From Rhodocollybia butyracea (Eukaryota; Basidiomycota; Agaricomycetes; Agaricales; Omphalotaceae): a DNA stretch of 64,000 nucleotides. Location: contig JADNRY010000021.1 in assembly GCA_015501585.1 (NCBI GenBank), positions 310,001 through 374,000 of the forward strand, given 5' to 3'. The notes below the pieces were generated by a model, which saw only the letters and a list, made by a program, of their open reading frames with translations, had not been told where the DNA came from and ran no database searches. This document shows positions 1-12,629 of the stretch, piece after piece. Position 1 is the stretch's first letter; every line of letters begins with the position of its first letter. Made by a program: the position numbers and the translations under genes.

Positions 1-1630
<1,630 letters not shown>

Positions 1631-2025
1631 CTTTTTTTACTAATGCTCAATTGAATCTAGAATGGAACTTGTCTACTTTTTTGTCTACTCATGGAAACTA
1701 AAACTAACATTAACAATAAAAGGGTCCTTAACGTTGAAATCGGAAAACGCGTGATCACGTATAGAAACAGTATATAGTTCTATTTACACCATAAAATCCA
1801 GTCATCTTTCATCTATTTTTTGATCGTAAGAATCAGCCGATGCGATACAACGCTTTGACATTTCTTTATTTGTATTTCCGCTACTCATGACGTTTTTCCG
1901 AACACGCCTTACAACCGAGTTCCTAGCAGCAAGTTGCAACTCACGACCTCTCACGACTTCATAACATTATTCAAATATAATGCTGAAATTATATAGCGTT
2001 ATCTATGCGAACGGGCACAAATTAT
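1631..2025. other. Intergenic, convergent 3' ends
   Basis: AT-rich gap between the isomerase stop and the metalloprotease stop, which face each other. It presumably holds both 3' UTRs. I see no coding signal or clear repeat. Confidence 0.6.
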
Positions 2026-3215
2026 CTATCCATGCAGGGCTTTGTGGCAGTTCACTGACAAATAACTGACTAGATGAGGGATAACATAAAATTGATAAAA
2101 TAATGATAGCCGGGAGGAGCAAGACTCACGAGTAGCAGTTACTGCGTAAGCTTCTGCAACCATTGTCATCACCAGCGGGGGTTTCTTTAGTGATCCTCCA
2201 GGTTTCTTCTGAGCCAAGTAGGCCTCCCAGCGTTGTTTGAGAGTTATCACCCCAGCCGGGGGGAATTGCGAATATGTCTTTGAGCCATGGTTCTCGTCTT
2301 TCTTGCCTAATAGGTCATCAGTACCTCTGTAAGAAAGATGTTACTAAGCGAGACGGCGTCGAGAGTTTAAAGATGAGTCACGTGGAATCAACAAGTATTG
2401 GATGGTGAGCATATCGATGACCTGCTTCTTTTGCCGCGTGCATGGCAATAAAGGCAAGGTGGGTCATTTCGTGTAACACTACATGGCCCGCTGTCAGCGA
2501 TTGTGCTATATTGAAATTTGGGTACCCCTGCCAACTTCTAGTAAGAAAGTAGAACTTTTAAACCACCGGCTAATCATACTTTGCACCACCCGTTTGGTGT
2601 GAATTGCTTAGAGGAAAGATCTTGTTCAGTCCATGAGTGAGTGAAGAACAACGGGCACAAGTTCAAGTTTGGATTAGGTCGGTTCTTGAACGTTGTGGCA
2701 GCGAGAGGCGGATTTCTGTTCGCATTGAATTTCAAGTGGGTTTGTTTTCATATCATAGTTGCCAGGAAAAGACACATACCCGTGATTGTTAGTAGTACAT
2801 GCTGAAATATCCTTGCATGTGACTGGTATCTTTTTCTTCCCATGTTCACCTCCACCGGAAAGGATTGACTTGTACATGTTTACAACCAGCGCGGTATCTT
2901 GAGGAAAGAAGATGGCATCATGACTGAGTAGGAACGGAACGATCGGAATCAGACCGAGTCAGGATGAGGTAAAAAAACCTACGCGTCTTGCGACAATCCT
3001 TGCACAGCGTCGCTGGCTAAAGTGAAGGCATCCGAGAATGCAGTTTCAACTTTTTGGAGGTGGTCCTTACATGAGTGTTGGTCAATATCTACCAATCGGG
3101 CCACTAAAGGATGGGTTTCAGGTGAAGGGACCCTAGCTACTAGGGATGGCGCAGCATGAACTGAAAGAAGAAAAATCGACACAAAGAGTGCGGATATATG
3201 CATGCCAACCAGCAT
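2026..3215 (-). CDS. Secreted aspzincin-like (M35-type) zinc metalloprotease
   Basis: Predicted extracellular protease. ATG at 3213-3215 opens a hydrophobic signal peptide (HISALFVSIFLLSVHA then APS). Splicing by eye gives about six exons. One exon encodes HVVLHEMTHLAF, an HExxH zinc site; the next encodes GTDDLLG, matching the GTxD motif that supplies the third zinc ligand in aspzincins. The spacing fits that clan, but overall similarity to classical deuterolysins looks weak, so this is a diverged member. Several Cys lie in the mature part (KDHLQ region, PVTCKDISAC, NLCPLFF). It ends TAG at 2026-2028. Family call rests on the HExxH plus GTxD pair and the signal peptide; a different HExxH family is possible. 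Confidence 0.65.
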
Positions 3216-5249
3216 AGCTTAAGTGGTAACTGTTGAGTAAGAGGGGAGTTTTGATTCGGACCCGCCGAATGAAAGTTCGAGCAAGGGATGCCCCTCATAT
3301 TTAAGCAAGGGCCTTCCCGAACAATTGAACATCCAGTGCATTACAGTAGAATAGGATATATTTCAACAAGGTAACCGTGCCGTTTTTTTTGTGAACCAGC
3401 GTGAATTCCCGCTGAGGCTGGATAATTGTTGTATGGTGGCCGTGTACCCGCCTCTCTGTTTGCACTGCGTAGTCTTCGAAATGTACGTCCCATAATAATA
3501 TACGCTGTCGGGCAAGATTTCCCGTCTGAAAAAAATCCATGAGGCTGCATGTAGTACGTTCTCACTTCACTGCCATTGTTTACACGTCTCGAGGATGGCA
3601 CACTGTAACCTGTTGATCTTTATCTTTAAGTTCTCCATTTTTCCACTAGTCCAGTTACGAGTCCTGAATGTAATGAAGGCTCGTCCTTATGGCCGGTTTC
3701 GCGTGGGAATTTTGTCCCAATTGGGGCTGATCTTGCCCAAATTTGGGAGAATCGTTTCACCATATTTAGAAATGTCAAAGCGCCCGTCATGTGACTCCGT
3801 GGATTTATCGGCGTTCCCATTTTCGCTTACGCCGCTTACCGTCACACTGCTTCCTTTGTGTGCTGCTGCAAATTTCAAAAGTACACTTGAACCCTACCCT
3901 AAGCTTTTTGATACTTAATTGCCAAGTGCAAACCTCTTGCCATGCAGGGTCGACTGCAGTTATCAGTGCCTGCCAGAGGTTAAACAAGCAATTTCCGCTT
4001 AAAGTCCTGATTTTCTGACAATCCTTGCACTGTCAGTGTTTGTTATTGACTTTTCAGAATCTCAGGCTGATTCCGCAGCATGGACCTTTTACTGGATGCG
4101 CTGGGATTATTGTTACCTTTTCCATACTTATGAAATCTCAAACTAGCATCTTGCAGGACTCGTACCTGCCACATGCTTGGCGTGGTGGCCCACACTCGCA
4201 AGTGTATATTTACAATCTCCACAACACTACTTAATTTGCTCGCCTACTAGTAACCAAGCCCTTAAGAGATTGTCGTTGCTAAACAAGAAACCTCGTTAGA
4301 AGTTTCTTGCTTGGCGCTCAAGCCGCAACCCCACTGTAGAGAAGACTGTTTTGGGCCTACTAATCTGTAACGCCGTGTGAAGCACGGCAAGTCCCCGACT
4401 CTGAGATCGGGTCCGAACCAGACTTTCTCCTTTGGTTATTAGTTGTAGAAGTGGAGGATAATGCTCAGTGTTGTGGTTGAATGATGGACTGCTTTCTTTG
4501 CTGTAAGTAAGTGGTCGGTAGCGGTTGGGCGTGCGCATGAAGTGTCAGCGTCCCGTACCAGTGTTTTCATAAGCTAATTATTGCATGTGCTCATATATGT
4601 TATGGTGTTATTGTATTATTAGTTTTTCAATGTAGAGGCGAAAGCGTTGGTTATCATTACAAAAAATGGTACTACATTAACGATTGAGGAATGAAACTAC
4701 AGTTTGAATTTTGTCAGAGGTGAATAGCTTGACGTGTTTATGTCCACCTTGATTTACAGTTATCGCGGTAGGTCAAAAGAACTTGAACACTTACATGATG
4801 TACAGATGAGTTTGGGTCGATCAACAGAAATGTCTTCAAGCTACAAGTGGAGTAACGCATTCACCATCTGTGATACATCATCCTCATCTATGAAACACAC
4901 CTTCAACCTTTTTCAAAACACTCTTCCGAAGAAGTACATGATCAACTCCACCAGAATTCTGAATCAACTTGCATCATCTCAGAAGCCAATGCGGAGCCAA
5001 ATACTTGCCTATAGCCTGGGCCAACATGCTCAAACATATTATCATCTTCAATATCAACAAATTCACCACATTCGCAAGCATATCAAACATATAGCAGCCT
5101 TCCGAGTTTTAAACCTCTTCCCAATCATCTGAGGAAGCACTGTAAACATAGAAAAAGGAAGTGAATTCAACAGCATTGGTATGATGGCCCAGGATCGTCT
5201 TTTCACTGAGAAAAATCTCTCGTACTGTACTGTATACATAGCATTCATA

Positions 5250-5389
5250 ACAGCAAAAGTGATCCTAGAAACAAGATATGGTGGCAGAGGTAACAGTAAA
5301 AGTGGTCCTAGAAACAAGATGTGGCAGCGGAAGTGTAATACAGTAATGGTAAAAGTGGTCCTAGAAACAAGATACGGCGGCAGAAGTGG
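5250..5389. repeat. Imperfect tandem repeat, three copies
   Basis: Three copies of a roughly 40-bp unit with core GTCCTAGAAACAAGAT followed by a GGCRGMRG-type segment. They begin near 5250, 5292 and 5348. The copies differ by point changes and the third is offset by a short spacer. No gene function is evident. Confidence 0.75.
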
Positions 5390-5824
5390 ATATGGTGATA
5401 CGTACGGCGATAGAGTTGTAGTGGTCGAAACCTGTGAAAACGTTATCGCCAAAGAGCATCATCCAATCAGTGTGCGAAGTATTGCGTCATAGCAGAAATC
5501 TGAAGGATCAGATAAGAAACGAGGTTCACAAGACCCTCTCTTCCCTTCGGTCAGAGTCGGGGATTTACACGACGCTTCCTGATTTGATGTTCCATGTTGA
5601 ACATTAATAATTTAATATTGGCTATGCAGGCCGTCCCCTTACATATTGTTGTATCCATGTATCCTCAAAATATCACGAGCGACGAGCGTCCACGCCAGTA
5701 AAGGAGTTAACTATACTGTAATATAGCTAGTCTGGCCGAGCTGTTGTTTGAGGCGTGTGCATGAAAATAGGAACAGTTCGCGAAGAAAATGCGGAGACAG
5801 ATTTCTCTATATTTAACGGATCTA

Positions 5825-5852
5825 ACTGTATTGATCCGACTGTATTGATCCG
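5825..5852. repeat. Tandem 14-mer, two copies
   Basis: ACTGTATTGATCCG occurs twice back to back with no mismatch. It is short and may be chance slippage. Confidence 0.7.
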
Positions 5853-6101
5853 TTTACCAGCCTTGTACAAGAATCTTTAAAGTGAGCGGGATGACTGCTG
5901 ATGACTGGCGATGTTGAAGTGTAATATGGCTGAGAGAAAAAAAAGGGGGAAGAGAATGCGAGTGACAGAAAATATACTTCTCTCCCCCAAAATTCTCGAA
6001 GTTCTCATGCTTCCCGACCGCTCACTTGAATGTGTTCCCGTCAACAAAATTGTCTCCACATTAAACCTAGTGCCTGGGAGCTGGCATACATAAGTGAGCA
6101 G

Positions 6102-8006
6102 CTATTCTATTTCATCGTCGTCCTCGTCGCTATCGTCTTCGTCTTCTTCGCTATCCTCATCTTCTTCACCACTGTCCTCGTCACTTTCGTCTGGTGCAGC
6201 TGTCCAGTCAGAAATATCAAGCTTTTCGTTTTTTAACGACTCTGCACAGAGAAATTTGGGATGAGTACACGCTTGAAATGTACAGAGTAAATTTTTGTTT
6301 ACCTGCTGGCCCCACCTCGTACCCCGCCTGTGTAACACACCGCGTCAACTCGGCCTTTGCTCCAACCTTGGTGTTTTTCCCTAAAATACATCCATCGACT
6401 TTGGCACTGCAGAGATCAAGGTCACACGGTGAACAAAATCTGAAGGAGTGGCTTACCCATCCTCAATCACACAGTGATCTAAAAGTACGCAACCAGTAAC
6501 TCTTGCCAGTTTCCCAATGGTGCAGTGTTTGCCCACGACGGATTTCTTAATCGTTGTGCGTTCTGACACCTGAGTGAAAGCACCGATTATTGAGTCCGAG
6601 GATATTTGCGCTTTCGGGTCGATAAGCGACCGGCTTTGAGGGTCAGTTGGGAGGGTATATGTGGCTTCTGCTAACATCTAAAGAAACAATGAATAAGATG
6701 ACAATAATTGTATGGGTTAGACATACGCGTCGATTCATGTCTAACAGAGAGTGAATGTTATTGACACGCGTTGCATATCCTGTTTTTGTAGAATGAAGCA
6801 CGATACCTACCCTCAAACTTGATGAGTCTGTCGTGGATTCTGGGTCGAAAGGAGACGATGCATCCGCGTCGCTAGATTGGTGTAAGACACCTTTGGTAGT
6901 CACTTTTGGGTTAGTACGTAGGGTAGAGTGTTTTAGTGAAACATCCTGGGTAAGGACGTTAGTTATCGGATTGAGGACTAGAAGGGAAACACGTTGATCA
7001 GTGTATCCACAGAGACTAAGAAGTCGCTCACTGGGTCCATATTTTTCGCGTTTTCGCCGTTGGTATTGAATCTTGCATAACCAAGGTATGAACTCTTCCC
7101 TGAATGAATCGAAATGTTTCTTCTCCTGCAGGAGATCTAATATGGATCGTCGACAGACATATACATGCGAGTCCTGGTATTTGTTAGAGAGTTTGGTTCG
7201 TGGATATCTGATATGTATTCAGACCTAGAAGAATAAGCACAAGCAAAATAACCGTACTGTGATAAAAGTGACATCCTCAGTTCCATCTCATCCGAATTGT
7301 GATCCAAGTCCTCGGCAGTTTCAATCTGAAGCAAAGTTCCAGTTGAGTCATCCCAGACCATAGGTACTGGGGGTGGTATCGATCCCCAGTCTTCGACCAA
7401 TAGGTTCTTATCGGGTTGCTGAGTTGCAAACCAGCATGTAGTCGCAATCGATCCATCACTGACATTTTCCGTGCGGTACTTGTTCAAGATGGTGCTGAGA
7501 GATAGAGAAGGAGGAGGTATGAAGTCACAAGGAAGTACGATGAAATCTTCAGATATTCGGTTTGCGAAATGTCGCAGGAGGGTGCATGTTCCAGTGTTGC
7601 TCTCAGGAGATTCGTCGTATGTTTGTACATCAATATGAAGAGTAGAAAGGCCAGAATGAACGTGATGTGAGATCATCGGACGGTGGATTGAGGGACATAT
7701 TAGCAGAACATCTATAACATCGTCAGCAGCCGCGTGAAAAGAATAGAAAGTTACGCACCTTTTACGCCAGATTGCTCTATCCAAGAGAGTACATAGTCTA
7801 TCATTGGTCTATTTGCCACAGGAACCAACGCTTTGGGACATGGTTCAACACCATCATTGCTTGTGAGAGGTACAAGCCTGTATCACACTTGGGATCGCGA
7901 AAGATTGAAGCATACAACGGAGTGCTCACTCATTTCCAAAGCCTACTATGACTACCGCCAGAAATTCACGCGTAAGAGGTTCAGAAGTCGCGACACCGAG
8001 ATCCAT
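6102..8006 (-). CDS. GCD1: Translation initiation factor eIF2B subunit gamma
   Basis: Catalytic-complex subunit of eIF2B, the GDP/GTP exchange factor for eIF2. ATG at 8004-8006 starts MDLGVATSEPLTREF; intron 7878-7929 joins GFGNE to LVPLTSNDG. The N-terminal nucleotidyltransferase-like domain shows EPCPKALVPVANRPM and IDYVLSWIEQSGVKD (intron 7712-7758 inside). The middle carries YPRTKLSNKYQDSHVYVCRR and FREEFIPWLCKIQYQRR, typical of the gamma subunit. The C-terminal hexapeptide (left-handed beta-helix) region reads SLIDPKAQISSDSIIGAF and KHCTIGKLARVTGC. The protein ends in a very acidic tail (DEDSEEDEDDSDEDDDEIE). About seven exons; frame consistent. Ortholog of yeast GCD1 / human EIF2B3. Confidence 0.9.
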
Positions 8007-8199
8007 CGTGGAAGCAAGATGAGAACTTGAGAATGACTCGGACTACCGCCGGTCCGGTGACGCCGAGAATGAGTATCCATCTTATGAGACGCATGTTAAC
8101 AAGAGTATATTTAATACCTCTACTTCGTTTGACAGATTACTAGTAGTAGGTTCGCGCATAGTACATACTACTCGCTTTGCGCCATATTTGTGTCCAAGG

Positions 8200-9738
8200 T
8201 TAATCTGAATCAAGCAAGTCATCCAGCTCCTGTGCTTCCTCTGCTGTCATGATAAACCTGGACTCTGGTTCAGCCTGTGGAGGCGCAGACGGTGCTGTGA
8301 CTTTGGATTTTGGTTGAGGTGCAAGCAGGTCTACACGAAATTATGAGAGTCTAAAACCAAAAGAAAAAGGTCGACGTACCACTGAGTCGCCATCTTCGCA
8401 CAGTGGCATCTAGACTGGTACTGACGATCCACGGTTCAACTTTCCTTTGATTGTTCTCGTCTGTAGATTGACGCATCCACAGCCGGATATGCGTCACATC
8501 ATGCCAATGAGATTCAACCTGATTCAGAAGTTCCGGTTCTTCAACGGTGGACACATCATAGACTCGAAGAAAGTCACCAGAGCCAGTGACGATATAAGGC
8601 TCTCGCAGGTCAGTTAGATAGAGCGGTAAGAGGCATCGCACATCTTTAGAATGTGTTATTGGAGGAGGTGTACGTTTGCCTGGAGCATCAAGAAGGTTTC
8701 GAACTTGAACAGTTTCATCGGCAGAAGCTAAGTGAAAGTTGATCAGCACAAAATAGAACATTGAAAAATAATCCTCACCAGTCCATAGTTGTCCGAAACC
8801 AAGATGGAGATCAGAGATTTTGGTGCGATGATGATTGAATTCCGTTTTTAGAGAAGTAGTCCACCTTCCGTCATCATTTGTCAATGTCCATAAGCGTATG
8901 ATACCCATGGTATCCCCTGTACAGAGTTCCACGTTACCATCGGGCAGGACTTGACCAGCTAGACACTCTACAGGACGAGTATGAGACGAGAGCGAACCTG
9001 CACTCTGCAAAGGTTGTTGCTTCGCGGATAAATGCCTATATAATAACGGTTCATACATCATCGATTGCGACGGACATGGACCTACCAAAATCTAATAATC
9101 TTGTCTGAGCTTCCAGATACCAAAAGATTGACCGATGGGATAACCAACAGACTTTTAACAAAATCCAAATGGGCATCGGTGGAAGAGATAAGCTCTTTCG
9201 TCTGACGAGTTGTAAGCAGGAGTAATGGCCAATTCGATCAAACGTACATCCGCATCCCATAACTTGATAGTCTAGAAAAGATGTGTCAGTATCTGAAGCA
9301 AGACATGAAAGCAACTTCGTTACATTATCCCAGGCACCTGTAATCAGTATCTGTCTTGAGTCCACCTTCCATAGCGCGAGTGCCGACACAGGCCCTGATG
9401 GCCTCGATAAAGCTTGACTGTATTTCCCGACTTTTTGATAGAATCGATTGCTTTTTAAAAGGCTAAAAGGCTCTGATTACTCACTACCAAGTCTATTTTT
9501 CTAGCAACTGTCGTATTTTCCGCGATCCAAGCATCATTTCCTATCACTTCAATCGCCAAAGCTTTTCCTGGAAGCTGCAGTGGGTCCCCAACATTCTTGA
9601 GCCTTCGCGATTTTTGCAGCCGAGTCTAAGAAGAGAGTGTATTTAGAAGATATGGAAAACAGGGGCAAAGAGACGAACATCTGCTATTTCAAGCTGGGAG
9701 GAGGAAACAAGAAATTCAGGATTGGTTGTGCTGGTCAT
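8200..9738 (-). CDS. WD40-repeat protein with an apparent frameshift
   Basis: Beta-propeller protein of unknown role. ATG at 9736-9738 gives MTSTTNPEFLVSSSQLEIAD. Exons then give LPGKALAIEVIGNDAWIAEN, SGNTVKLYRGHQG, PVSALALWKVDSRQILITG, TIKLWDAD, TKELISSTDAHLDFVKSLL and later WDs ending LDDLLDSD with TAA at 8200-8202. WD signatures include GHxGPV, ITGAWDNTIKLWD, GDTMGIIRLWTL and STSLDATVRRWRL. Introns are about 50 nt. The coding frame breaks once, at 9391-9397: the family pattern GHQGPVSALALW needs one more C between GGC and CTG. Without it translation stops soon after. Everything downstream is intact, so this is either an assembly indel or a young lesion. I do not recognise a named ortholog. 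Confidence 0.75.
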
Positions 9739-9950
9739 TGCTGAGAGAAATATCGATCTAGGTTACTTGATGAGTGTACAAATTACGGCCAACATGGCTC
9801 ATCGGATCCGCGATCATGTGAAGGTGTGACTCACACAACACGACCTTGGCAAAAGAGCGTATTTGCATCTCACCAGTGTCCCGTTGACCATGCGCCTGAA
9901 GCACTACCTAACCATTTTCAAAAATAATGGAAATAATCATGCTATGGCCA

Positions 9951-10135
9951 AGTATTCCCAAAAAGGAAGATCTGGAGACAACTGAGCTCCGACTCGTCAA
10001 CGTTCAGATATTTCCAGAAAAAAAAGGAAGGTCCAGGACCACCGCACCTTAGACAGCCAGATATTTCCAAAAAAGGAAGATCCAGGACACTACACTCCAA
10101 AGAAAATTGCCAGGTATGTCCAGAAAAGGAATCGG
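9951..10135. repeat. Degenerate repeat array, four copies, period about 55 bp
   Basis: Copies start near 9951, 10006, 10058 and 10113. Each has an AGATATTTCC-like start, a run of A, then GGAAGATC followed by CAGGA or similar. The intervening spacers differ. Possibly a decayed minisatellite upstream of the WD40 gene. Confidence 0.65.
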
Positions 10136-10314
10136 ATGTTAGTCCTCTGGAGTCACGCGTTTCATCTCATCGCTGTCTCGGCGATCATCTACAAAAAAAC
10201 ACCCTGTGCAAGTACGCTCTATTCTAATACTATCACGCCATAGTGCGAGATCCTCAAATTCATGGTCGTCTGTCGTCTTGGTGTCTAGTTCGATCTCGAA
10301 TTCTGGTATCCAGT

Positions 10315-10393
10315 TAGGCCTGAGGCAGTAACGAGGGCTTAAGCGCTCAAGTGAGAAACCTCGTTAGAGGGGACTAGGACTGCCTCAGGCCTA
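10315..10393. repeat. Interrupted palindrome, 15-bp perfect arms with nested 8-bp arms
   Basis: Outer arms TAGGCCTGAGGCAGT (10315-10329) and its exact reverse complement (10379-10393). Inside, TAACGAGG (10329-10336) pairs with CCTCGTTA (10359-10366). A transcript would fold into a two-stage stem-loop of about 79 nt. No target-site duplication was found, so a miniature transposon is unproven. Confidence 0.8.
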
Positions 10394-11265
10394 GTATTCA
10401 GTTTACATTTGATATTCTCCTTGCATCCTTGCAGCTCCGTTAGCTTTTGTCCCTACTTCCCCGAGCCAATCCTGGTGAGTGATCGGGGGCTCTGAAGAAA
10501 AATGGCAGGTCTGGAAGAATTCAAGTTGATTCGCTTCTTTCCCACTCTTCATTACGGCCATAGCTTAGGTCATTACGAATGTGACGACGATATACTCGCC
10601 TTGGTTGTTCACCCTCAATGAACTTGGACAAGATTGTGGCGGTTGTCATGTTTCCGTGAGATGCATTCTGAGTCACTCGTCGACTGTCTGTCTCCCGCAG
10701 CGTCTGGTACGGAAATAGCATAAACATCAACCAGGGCTGGCTACAAAATTAGCTCGCAAAGTTCGATACTAGTAAGCTGAAAAGCACAGTCCAAAGATAT
10801 CGATGGTGGCTTGCCGGTCAAAGCGACTTATATCGTCTCACGGTTCCCTTCAATCTCGCTATCCCGTCCTGCCATTGATCATTCTCGGGAAGGAGCAGGT
10901 TTCGAGAACAGCGCAATGTTGGCGCTCGAGGAAACTGATATGACTGACATCTCACGAGTAAATGCCCAGTTCTATGACCTGATCGAGAGTACAGTGGCTG
11001 GTGTTGGCGATCACTGCTGGGGGTGCCATGATCAGAAGTTGTAACCCTCGTACTCCGACTGCTTAACAGAAATCTCTACTATGAGGGGTTCAGATTCTAC
11101 ACTCTATCCTTCCGCCCCTTGACACCACCCACTTTCTGCCTGGATTCTGGTTGGTGGAAAGTCCTCTCGAGAATCTGGACCATACACTCTGTCCATCTTA
11201 CATCCATCTGAATGATCGTGTTATATACAAAACATCAAGTAAATACCGTGTTAAAGACAGAAAAA

Positions 11266-12629
11266 CTATACCGCAGAACCCATAGACAAATCTCCTTCGG
11301 ATTGATCATGACCTTCGAGTTCATGCTCCATCCTGCTATGGTCATGAGAAAGAACAAATCCAACCGACGCAGCATGAAATGCGCTTAGTTTGTTCGCCGC
11401 ATCGGTCCTCTTCGAAGGTGGCGGGGGTTTGAATCTCAAGGCACTACCTGAAATCCCAACACTGACAGTATACAGCGTGTCTGTGCGCCATGCTCTCCCG
11501 TCTGCCAACCGGTAAATGATGAGGTAGCTGACAATTTGCTATCAATTGAAAATCAGTCACAAGTTCGAATCTTGATACCCTAAATCCCACCACAACAGAT
11601 TATAACATACCTGGGCAGCGCATGAGATGAATAGCAAGACTTGATTTGCAGGATTGTTGACTGAATAGGTGATGAGGAACAACAAGGCACAAACGGAATA
11701 TATGGCAGCGGATTCCACGATGATGGTGAGCATAGAGATGTACCCGTGGGCGTGCTCGGCAGGCAAGCTTTCTAGTATTTGTTTCCTGTACACTAGTAGA
11801 CGACCAGTGATCAGGATGGTGAGGATGATGTTGACTCCAAGGGAGATTGAATAGTAGGATGTGCCGAAAGCAAGGGGAAGTTTGGAGTAGAAGGAGAGGC
11901 CAGGTTCGCTGGATTCGAGGGTCCACAAGGTTCCCATGACTAGATGTGCCATTCATGATCAAGACGGGTGGGGGATAAGAACATTTGGACTTACTAAAGG
12001 AAGCTAGAAGGGTTACAGCAGGAAACGCTGTGACTAAGTACGCCACCAGCTTTCCCGAAGATGTCCAGATAACCCAACATCTCCATAACTAAAACAACAA
12101 TTTCAGTATATACATATTTAGGAAACGGGTCGGTGTACCATGAGAGTATCAGACAGAAATGTCAAGACGAAAAGGCAAGCGTCGAACAGGACGTTTACAG
12201 CCCAATTCTGTGTTGCAAGGAAAAATGGCCAAGGTCCCCCTGCTATACCTTGAGAGACCACAATGAAATTACGAAAAAACAAACTCGCCTGGGTAGTTTC
12301 GATTGTCTACATACATGAGCTGCACCGTGCGGGCCTGAACAATCACGAAAACTGTAGCCACTGACACCAATACGGTGATGTATCCCAGAAGAAAGAGTGA
12401 TTTAGGGCTTTGCTTTCTCCGCTTCCACAGATATATGGCACAGGAATAGTATAGTACCAATTGGATTCCTAACACCACTCATATCAGAAACGGACCCGGA
12501 AGCTTAGGCTCAATGATGAAGGATAGGTAGCTTACCATAACCAATCCCACACGCCACGTCGCCAGCGAGAAAGAAACGTTCCAGCTGGATAATCGACTCT
12601 GATTCATCTGGGCCATAGTAGGGGGCCAT
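11266..12629 (-). CDS. Predicted seven-helix membrane protein of agaricomycete type
   Basis: Integral membrane protein of unknown function. ATG at 12627-12629 gives MAPYYGPDESESIIQLERFF. The exons then encode hydrophobic segments in order: GIQLVLYYSCAIYLW, LGYITVLVSVATVFVIV, a segment with NVLFDACLFVLTFLSDTLML, LVTAFPAVTLLASF, YYSISLGVNIILTILITG, AIYSVCALLFLITYSV and VLLFISCAAQ. A soluble Ser/Pro-rich tail follows, ending GDLSMGSAV with the stop at 11266. Charged loops such as WKRRKQSPK separate helices. It resembles multi-helix proteins that form large families in mushroom genomes, with receptor-like topology, but no ligand or G-protein motif is visible. Exon joins are approximate. Confidence 0.75.

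Larger units (their letters stand above)
3216..6101. other. Gene-poor intergenic region of about 2.9 kb
   Basis: No ORF here looks coding: the longest frames are built from the short tandem repeat at 5250-5389 or lack exon structure. It contains a small hairpin at about 4284-4309 (8-bp arms CAAGAAAC / GTTTCTTG), a 15-bp segment around 4391-4405 (TCCCCGACTCTGA core) that recurs inverted near 5549-5563, and two tandem 14-mers at 5825-5852. It may contain decayed mobile DNA, but nothing is diagnostic. Confidence 0.5.
9739..11265. other. Intergenic region with repeats and a large hairpin
   Basis: About 1.5 kb between two minus-strand genes. It contains the degenerate repeat array at 9951-10135 and the palindrome at 10315-10393. 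An open frame at 10521-10730 (minus) is uninterrupted for 69 codons, but I find no supported start, splice partner or family, so it is not called as a gene. Confidence 0.5.

Noticed and set aside
4388..4425. tRNA-like stem and GGGTCCGAACC box
   Set aside because: No cloverleaf could be built: A-box, anticodon arm and acceptor pairing are missing.
5063..5452. 129-codon minus-strand ORF
   Set aside because: Its repeated LPPYLVSR segments are the translation of the tandem DNA repeat at 5250-5389, not a protein repeat.
4285..5573. DNA transposon bounded by inverted 15-bp matches
   Set aside because: Only one short inverted match, no target-site duplication and no transposase-like reading frame between.
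10521..10730. 69-codon minus-strand ORF
   Set aside because: Open but without a recognisable family, supported splice partner or conserved copy.
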